A stretch of DNA of 64,000 nucleotides, taken from positions 218,147 to 282,146 of the forward strand of contig JAPDRN010000036.1 in the NCBI GenBank assembly GCA_030247855.1. The letters run 5' to 3'. Positions 56,326 through 64,000 of the stretch are shown in pieces. A model generated the notes under the pieces. It was not told where the DNA came from and did no database searches. It worked only from the letters and a program-made list of their open reading frames with translations. The position numbers and the translations under genes were made by a program. Origin of the DNA: Knufia peltigerae (taxonomy: Eukaryota; Ascomycota; Eurotiomycetes; Chaetothyriales; Trichomeriaceae). The stretch's first letter is position 1. Each line of letters starts with the position of its first letter.

Positions 56326-58694
56326 CTAGAGGTGTGTTGCCCTCGTATTGACGATGACGCCTAAAGCCAGACTCTCCTGCAATATCCTTCTTCCTTGCAC
56401 CAAAAGCTCCATTTCTAGCACGTCGGGGCTGGGTAGACATTAGTAAGGACAGTAAAATCAAATACCATTCGTGGTATATTCACTTAGCCTCTGTGGATGC
56501 TTCAACTGCTGTCGTGAAAGCTCTGTTGAAGCTTTCGACCATCATGATAGTATGCTGTACCCCAGTATAACGGCGGCTCATCCGATTGAGGAGATAGAGG
56601 ACAGGCTGAATCAAAGGCAGTAGGTCTTCCCAGTGTGGATGACTGCGTAGCCTGGCTAGATTCACATATGCAGGTAGAAGAAGCCAGGCGACACTATTTA
56701 ATCAGTACTTGATGAAGGTCTCTTAAGGGTTGATCGAGCACGTACACACTCAATGGTATATCAACCACGGCCGTGGTAGTTAGCAGTTTCCAAGCCTGCC
56801 GGGCAGCAAGAAATGCCGCCTCTCTCATGCTTCTTAGGGCCAAGGCATTTAGTAACCACGACGCTGCGTCGCTCTCACGGTAGATTCCAATGTATGGCTC
56901 ATACAGAGATGCTCGCAGAGACCAAGAATACCAGGTCAGACAGCCTCCGTGAGAGTCAAGATGAACATAACTCACTGGTATACCAAGCGGAGAACGTAAA
57001 CTGAAGGCCGAAAGTGCAGCGGAATCTTGCCCATGGTGTGCTGCGGGATTTGTTGTTCGAAGTCGGAATTCCATTCTCCCAAGCCCTGGTCAATGAGCAT
57101 GACACTGTTGATATCGGTCCCAGCTAAATCAGAGCTGGTTTTCTCGGCTCGCCAATCATCCCAGCGTGAAGAACTATGTCTCAGAAGTACTACTCTTCTC
57201 ATGTACTCGGACAATTTGCAGAGCGAGACGAAAATGATTGACGCCATCTGCTCATGGTCTCTCAAGAGATATGAGCATGCAGGCCACGTCTTACCAAAGA
57301 TATCAACATAGGAACTTTGCTTCAAGCCTCCTGTTTTGAGTTTATGTGGTCGGCGAAGGGCGAGTGCAAGTATCCTGTTTCTGGTCAAACAACACCACCA
57401 GATTACGCGATGTAGAGGGTCATTGCTTGAATCAAGCTCACATATGCGCGCATGGTGCATGGCCTCATCAGCCCAAAAGCTATTCACATTTTCCGAGCTG
57501 TCGTAGGGGCTCCAGTGGCTCAAAATGAGTGCACATTGGATGAGCTCCGTGGAGCCTTCATTTTTCTCAGCCAGATCCATATACTGGCGACGAACACGAT
57601 CAAACAGATGTTTCTGGCCTTCTGGGATGGCGGAATAGGGACTTAGAGACAGATCCTGATCGCTACAATGAGGAAATGCCGCAAAGACTGTGGCTTGAAG
57701 AACCAAAGACCTAAGCCCTTCAGAAGGACCAAGACTCGATCTGTCACTGTACCAGTTTAGGAATTCTTGTTTTTCTACCACTGGACATAAGATATGCACA
57801 GTCTCAAAGTACAGATCGACAAGTCGGCGTTCCAGATCGGGGGTCAGGGGGTCGACTTCCATCTGTCGATTCATTAGTCAACGAACTGGTAAGGAGCCAG
57901 GGTTGTATGACCACTTCGGTATCGACATCCATGGATGGTTGATTCCCCACCAGTATTTGGATGCACTCACACAAATCCGATAACCCTTCTATAATCTTAG
58001 ATAAGCCTCTAGTATGTCGACGCAAGGGGTGATGTATACCACATCTCATTAGAAGCTCCTCGACGTTCTTGAGGTTGTCGCCTCGATCATCATTTCCCTT
58101 ATCTGTATTGGAGTGCTCCGACACATGATTATGTGAAATATTAGATGACAAGGAAGACGTTGAAAGCCTGAATGGATCATCGAGGGTACTGAGCAAGGTG
58201 GGGTTTATGCAGTCCTGCTCCGAGGTGGTTTCAAAACTTGAAGGGCTCATTGTAGATGATAGGTAGGCTTTGGGTACGTGATGCGAATCCTCATTTGCAT
58301 GAACAATAATGGTCAAGAGAGCAGAGCCAATATTCGGAGCCTGGCATGGGCGTGCGATTCCTGGAGTGTGATATGACACGGCCCGTAGAAATCACCACCA
58401 TTTGTAGTCGCAATCTGGATTCGCTTCTGACCAGAATTGGCTAAACTCAGTTGTTTCGGCACTCTCCATTCCACTTGACACCGATGTGAACTTTGTCTTT
58501 GATGGTAAGTCCGATGCCGGCGATATTCCGGCATCATTTCAAGAGAGTCAGCAGTCACTGGCAACACTATGGTGTTGCTTGAGACAAACATGCTGTAGGA
58601 TCAAAGTGATGCCGCTACCTCAGAGAGGCACGACTCGTTGGCATTACAGTCGACAGGTCGCGCACGAATCTTCAACAGGGTCAGTGACTTCCAT
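56326..58694 (-). CDS. Fungal-specific transcription factor, zinc cluster unclear
   Basis: The regulatory domain is clear: DPLTPDLERRLVDLYFETVHILCPVVEKQEF (57855-57765), then SSNDPLHRVIWWCCLTRNRILALALRRP, the usual middle homology region (xxxWWxCFxRDR type), in an exon starting at 57862. An upstream exon 58250-57912 is Ser-rich with a short helical stretch. Downstream pieces reach 56326: the GTGAAT donor at 56482, CTAAT branch and CAG at 56429 add a 35-residue tail. At the N-terminus, an ATG at 58694 leads to EDSCATCRL, which is half of a zinc cluster, but no matching second half could be spliced on. The regulator may therefore start at 58250 without a zinc finger. One middle junction (near 57000) is also unresolved. 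Confidence 0.65.
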
Positions 58695-60168
58695 GATATC
58701 GGTTCCGGTTCGGATGGCTTTTGAGACGGCTCAAGAGAGATATGGAGGCATATATGCTGTACCTACATACAGCATAGCATAGATCCACACTGTTATTGAC
58801 CTACCATTGTTCCATCGTCTGACTAATCTCCGTGAACGACGTCCGGGGTCAGGAAGAACATTGATCCAGGGTACTCTGATTGTTGAAGATCAGGTTTGGT
58901 ACGGGCACAACACGGGTGCCGCACTGTACAATTTCGTGTCTGCTTGTCGTACGGTGGCTTTGCCTCGGCCTGGAAAAACCTACCGGAGGGAAGGGGAAAC
59001 GGTGGGTGCCGCCCGGAGCGCGTGGAAGGATGGAGGCGTTGTCGTTGTCGAGATGCTATTCTGTTTCTCTTCTCTTTTTCTAGTACGAGTACGAGTGACG
59101 TACAAATCCTCGGCCTGTTCGGATTTCTATGTACTGCACACGTAGGCAAAAGCCATTGGAAGATTCCCGTCGCAGAAGGGGGAGCCTCGATAAACTCTTC
59201 CGGTGATGACTCCATGAATCGACGATGAGGATCGTGGCTGTCGAGCCAAAAACCTGATACCGGACGAACGAGATGTGGCGCAGACCAATGAAGGGGAGAA
59301 GGAGCAGCAGGATCTCGATGCCGATACCGAGTCAGGACAGTAACCGTGGACGATCTAGCGATCTCCCTAGCGATCTTGTGGTGATCTATTGAACTAGCAA
59401 ACGGTGCGCCACTCTGGAAGAGGAATAGCTGGTTGTCGTTGTCAGCTGGAATCTTTGTCCCGTACAATGTGAGTGGTGGGTGTTGACAAGGACAAGACAA
59501 CTCAGACCAAGGAATGGAAGCCTAAAGAGCCCTAGAACGCTAGAGCCTAAAGTGCCCAGAGGCTATCCCTACGGCCCCTAACGGATTCCTAGACGTGACG
59601 GGTAGATGTTGCGATAGATGCCCTACGGATACCTGGTACCTGAACCCATGGTCAGTGGGCGGGAAAGATGATGCCGCGCGTAAATGGTACGAAGATCGGA
59701 ACTGTGGCCCTTCATCGACCGCGGCCTCCAGATGCAATTGTTGTTCATCGAAGATGCCTTTTTATTCTCGTTCTGATGATTCGCATGTCAACCATTCATC
59801 GTGCGTGAATCGCCTCCTTGAGGTTGTACGTGAAAGTTGAAACTCCTTGTTTTTGCTACTTTCGCGCTATTGCAGGCCTTTTCCTCCTCCCACTTGTGAA
59901 AACCCGTCGTATCCTCGTCGTTGATCATTTTCACTACTTGTATCACTACAGTACAACGTGCCCAATACGAAGCCCTCGCATCTCTTCGCCATCATTGCCT
60001 CTACGCGACGATCGGTTCGTCACTCCCTGAGCAGCGGCCGTCACACTCTCCGCGTTCTACCGCAAACCTCTTGAAGAAGACCTGACGGACCTCCAGCACC
60101 GAGTCTCTCCATCCTTCCTTCCACGACTTCCTACCTTTTGCAGATACCACGGATCTCATCATATCAAA
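58695..60168. other. 1.5-kb spacer
   Basis: No supported gene. A 225-codon minus-strand frame (59500-58823) lacks an ATG start and shows only faint alpha/beta-hydrolase flavour (SGAPFASSIDHHKIAREIAR). 60060-60168 is pyrimidine-rich with TTTTGCAG at 60136-60143, possibly a 5'-UTR intron acceptor of the next gene. Confidence 0.4.
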
Positions 60169-60471
60169 ATGTCTTCATCATCGTCAATATTACAGCTACA
60201 GTCCCAGGTTGCCAGTGGCGCCCGACCCATCCCGTTGAAGAATCCTCATTCAAGACCAAATAGAAGCGACGACAGCATCAGCACTATTTCCTCCAACAGT
60301 TCTGCCTCGGCGTCCCCCAAGCCATCCCTTGATATTGTCCGCTGTTCACGGTGCCAACGATCCCTGAGTATTGACACCTCACTTCCGAGAGAACACAGTG
60401 GAGCGGTCAGATTTGGCCTCAATTCCTACTATTGCTCAAGATGTGCCAATGTCGTTGGCTTTGTCAAATAA
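60169..60471 (+). CDS. Small fungal protein with paired CxxC motifs
   Basis: 100 codons, ATG at 60169, no intron. Residues 1-55 are Ser-rich and disordered (DDSISTISSNSSASASPKP). The end forms a mini zinc-ribbon candidate: Cys59 and Cys62 in VRCSRCQRSLSI, then Cys89 and Cys92 in YYCSRCANVVGF. The exact repeat of CSRC, with a Tyr-Tyr before the second pair, argues for a real metal site and against a chance frame. I recall small hypothetical proteins of this form in Eurotiomycetes and other Pezizomycotina but no assigned function. Confidence 0.8.
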   Translation: MSSSSSILQLQSQVASGARPIPLKNPHSRPNRSDDSISTISSNSSASASPKPSLDIVRCSRCQRSLSIDTSLPREHSGAVRFGLNSYYCSRCANVVGFVK

Positions 60472-63400
60472 ATGCGTCTCTCTTTTCATCAGAGATGTAT
60501 TATTGGCAAGCCATTGGCGGAGGCGAATGCACCTTCGGTCAAGATCACAACCTCTAGATCCTGGAAAGCTCGGACTTGACACACCATTGCATGGCTGCGT
60601 GGGCTGTTAGGCAAGAATAGCACACAGCATAAAGTACGAGCGGCCGGAGGACCCCCTCTTACGTTCTGGCTATATTACCCTTGGCCACGATTCAGGAGCA
60701 ATGGACTTGGACGATCGGCATCCCGGTCTGCCACCGTCGTCTGTCACTACGCCCCGGGACCATGGGACAGAGATTGTGGGGACAAACGAGGACACCCAGC
60801 TGCGCATCAACGCTGCGTACAAATGAGGGCCCATTCAACGTCCAAGAAGTTGCAAGTGGAAGTGGTGTAACATGGAGTGATTTGATCCGATTGGCAACAC
60901 AGCAGTATAACATGATTACGACGAAATGATCCGATGATGGTGTGATGTTTTAGTATCGACCAAGTGAGAAGCAATGCAGGCTCATTGTACGCTGGCGTCC
61001 GGACAAGACTTGAAGATTGTGAGCAACGTATCTTGTGAAAACAGTTCTATGTATTTGTATGTAAGAGAAAGGATTCGAAGTACCCAAATAGCACACGAAT
61101 ATCCATATTCTACAAATCTTTGGAGACGAGGAAAGAACCTTACCAGTCTACGAACGCCTCATACGAGTACGAGGTACAATGTTTACCTCCCTACTAGTGT
61201 GGGCCGCATGCGAACTGCCAGAAACATAGGCAATATAATCCGTTATTCGTAACAAAATAGCATCCCTGGAATCTTCGCGTTCACCACACCCGCCTGATTG
61301 ACCGGAACACATGCGGTGGGGATCAATAGGTCTTTGATTCAGGCAACGATACTCATGAATGGGCTGTGCAGATTCAACATGTTCCCGATGGTGGCGGTAT
61401 CGAATAGAGTCGCATGTTTCTGCTAGAAAGCTGCGCTCCATCGGACAGTGACTTCGCGTCCCAATCGCTCGGCCTCATCATCGAGTCGAACTGGTACCAT
61501 TAAACCTTGCGCCGTGTTGCACAGCACACTTTGAAGGAGACCACCAGATCTGTGTATCCTTCACCTGAACTCCCTGGCTGCGACACCTTCTGTCGACTTC
61601 GGGCTCTCGGTTTGCATCTTGACCAGCCATGCCCATCCTTGGGACGAGATGGCACGTTAGTGGCATCGTGTCTACCGAATCTCGGTGCATCTTCGAGTCC
61701 CCGTGATGGATGCCATGCAGGTAGCCGAACGGGGAGATACGGATGCCACCAGAAAAACCAAAATTTAGCAACAACTTCCCACGCTCTCCCACCCTTCGAG
61801 ACCAGCTTCGTCAAGAGACATATGTCGACTCTTCTTCCCCCCCTTTCCATCATCATCATTCTCCTCCTCTGTGCAGGACGAATAGCTGTTCCGTCTCCGC
61901 CTGTCGCTTCCTTGCTAGCCTCTGATAATCCCAGAGACTTGGCCCCTATGACCGGCCACCGCCTTGACCACGCACCTCGGCCTTTTCCATCCTGAGTTGA
62001 ATTGTACGACTAGGGCTCACGAAAGGCCAGCAAACATCCCTCTCCATTTGATCCATCTGATTCCTCTTGCGCTAGCCACAATTACGAGGCCATTGGCAAG
62101 CCATCATCCTTCGTCTTTCAGCTCCGCCCCAGTCCACAACTCTGGGCCAAGTCCTCATGGTCTGACTCCTGTATTTTCTGCCTCCATATTTCGTTTCCCC
62201 GTGGAAAATGCAGTTGTCTGTGGTACCATACACGCTGTCTTACAAAGGCCAACACGATGTGTGCCATGTCAAACTTGCCTGCAAAGAAAAATGGCTACTC
62301 CCTCGCTTCAGCACGAGGCAAGGTGAGAGATGCGGGTATCTCGGGCAGCCCCAGACCTACAGATTGCCTGGCCTTGTGATTGTGCCCGAATGTGCAGGAT
62401 ACGAGATGCATTCCTACCCACTTTCCCACCTTTCAATTGTTTGTGTCTGGCTGTATATCTCCGTGATAACTACTGCTTAGCTGAGGTCGGCTGACCACTA
62501 ATTTGACAGTTAACAGCTACAGGCTTCCTTTGGGTTCGTGCCAGATCGCGAGTCGACAATGAGATGGGCGGTACTGTCAGCCTCACCCAGTGACTGACTA
62601 TCCAGTACCTGACGGCAAGTTAATGCTCCGACCGACCTGTCAACCGGCCTTGATCTACTGCCTCCCAGTAATTTTCGGTTCAGATCGACCCACACCTCTT
62701 TACAGGGTGAGAGATCTCTTGGAACATCTTAGCCTCGACCAAGGGAGGTTGAACAATTATCTTTCCCGACCAACAGCCGACCGTAAGTGGCACTCAACCC
62801 AGTACCAGAGCTTCCTTTCCCGGTATAGCCTCATGCTCCTCTTCTGCATGATCCTAACTACACGCAACGGAGACATGGGCTTTTCCTGCCTTGCATCTGA
62901 TATATCACTTTTTATTTTACGAGGACGCAGCCTAATGTGAGTCGGGGTACCCTCCAATGTCAGGCTGAGGTGTACTGTGCATTTTACTGTCTGAGATCAC
63001 CGCGCAGAGTCATATGAATGCAATACTAGGATGACAGTGAGGGCTGTCCCTCAAGTGTGGTTGAGGATGAGTTCCAAGTGCAGGTTGAAAGGTTCTCTGT
63101 ACCACGGTATCTAGACAGATTGGTCAGGCCAAACTGCTATAAAGACAGCTTCATCTCCTGACCGTCGATCGTGCTTGTTTCAGCGAGCAAACACACTTCT
63201 CAAGCTCGTTTAAACGGTTGCCAAACTCGGCGCTCGCTTATCTTGGAATTTTATCGGTCCCGACCAGCTCTTTGACCTTCCCCCGGATCCAGAATTCTGC
63301 AGCCTGAATCCCTGTATCCTTGCATGTCAATACGAGCTCAACGTTTGAGAGCTTTGTCCTTTGCCAACCTAGCGCCATCCATCATTCAGGTTCCAAACAG

Positions 63401-63688
63401 AAGGCGTCGCTAACTTTTCCCCCGCGGGAACAGCAGGAGCGTATGCGTGGAATTGGCACCTCCTCTCCCCATATGCATCTGGTAAAGGCTATAAAACCAG
63501 ATTTCCGCATCTTGTTCTCTCACGTTTGTGGCGAGGAGATCTGTCAGCAAGAGTGTCACATCTCCCGGCCACTTCCTCACCACTTAGTTAATCGAATGCA
63601 GGAGGAGTGCCCTGACACCTACGGCAATTAGTTGGAGTTCTGGTTCCCTGCCTCTCTGTTTCGGAGAGCGCGCTGAGAAACAAAAAAG
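60472..63688. other. 3.2-kb gene-free region
   Basis: Longest gap of the window. Frames up to 162 codons (61507-61995) show no conserved features, lack splice support, and overlap frames of similar length on the other strand. It includes pyrimidine-rich stretches (61840-61910) and probably a long 5' regulatory/UTR region of the gene at 63689. A non-coding transcript is possible. Confidence 0.35.
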
Positions 63689-64000
63689 ATGCCTCGAGAA
63701 CAGCGTCGGACTCGGGAATTGAACAGAGATGATGATCAATACATCATTCTGGTCCAAGATGTGCGGAAAGACCCCTCTGTTGTTTTCATGCCCCTTGAAA
63801 AGTGGCGTCTCCAAGCTGACATTTTCTTTTGTTGTTCTAGATCCCTCGCCATTGCCGTTGGCAGGAACTCAAAGACATGACACGCAGTCTCGGAGGTGAA
63901 CAAAGCTTGAAAGCGGAGGTCTTTGCAGCTAGCGACGGAAGTCAATTGGGTCATTGCACTATAAAAGGACGAAATGCCGCGACCCAAGTCTACGGTATGC
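63689..64000 (+). CDS. RNA-recognition-motif protein, cut by right edge
   Basis: ATG at 63689. Exon 1 (63689-63760) encodes MPREQRRTRELNRDDDQY and ends YIILVQD. An 80-nt intron (63761-63840, TTGTTCTAG acceptor) joins it in phase to IPRHCRWQELKDMTRSLGG. The join makes a typical RRM beginning: the RNP2-like strand YIILVQDIP followed by helix WQELKDMTR, and GHCTIKGRNAATQVY fits the later strand and helix. A GTATGC donor at 63995 probably starts the next intron. Serine/arginine-type RRM proteins open similarly. Role in RNA processing is inferred. A plain ATG at 63974 (PRPKST) is inside exon 2 in another frame. Confidence 0.7.

Noticed and set aside
58823..59500. 225-codon minus-strand frame with weak hydrolase-like wording
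   Set aside because: No ATG at its start, no GxSxG nucleophile motif, and overlapping frames of similar quality on the plus strand.
61507..61995. 162-codon plus-strand frame
   Set aside because: Composition is random-like, the opposite strand is equally open, and no motif or splice site supports it.

Overview
The window comes from the nuclear genome of a filamentous ascomycete (Pezizomycotina). The evidence is many genes split by short introns of about 45-90 nt with GTRNGT donors, CTAAC-type branch sites and YAG acceptors, several Zn2Cys6 or fungal-specific transcription factors, and orthologues of typical fungal housekeeping genes. The rich set of aromatic-catabolism-type enzymes would suit a Eurotiomycete such as a Chaetothyriales black yeast, but that placement is inference. 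Exon borders below were worked out by eye from reading frame, splice signals and family knowledge.

Left half (1-31.7 kb), mostly conserved core genes: the N-terminal part of an extended SDR reductase running off the left edge (-); a fungal-specific transcription-factor-like protein (+); cyclophilin H (-); a fungal hypothetical (-); a GPALPP/DUF3752 protein (+); a Zn2Cys6 regulator (-); a one-domain protein disulfide isomerase ending HDEL (+); a large basic and acidic nuclear-type hypothetical (+); the Kre33/NAT10 RNA cytidine acetyltransferase (-); a family 90 glycosyltransferase (+); peroxin PEX13 (+); and 6-phosphogluconolactonase (-).

Middle to right (33.5-58.7 kb), an accessory block rich in oxidative and degradative enzymes: a classical SDR, two NTF2/SnoaL-like proteins, acetoacetyl-CoA synthetase, a DapA-like aldolase, a VOC metalloenzyme with an extradiol-type His/His/Glu triad, a fumarylacetoacetate-hydrolase-family enzyme, a Zn2Cys6 activator, a phenol-hydroxylase-type FAD monooxygenase, a nitroreductase and a second regulator. 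Between them lie decayed genes: a P450 N-terminal fragment, an SDR with an in-frame stop, a collapsed flavoprotein and a frameshifted unknown. Together the intact enzymes could hydroxylate an aromatic ring, open it, hydrolyse the acyl product, cleave a 2-oxo acid and activate acetoacetate. This is the main candidate for an undescribed system.

Right end (58.7-64 kb): gene-poor sequence, a 100-residue protein with paired CxxC motifs, and the first two exons of an RNA-recognition-motif protein running off the edge. No tRNA, rRNA, CRISPR array or intact transposon was seen.
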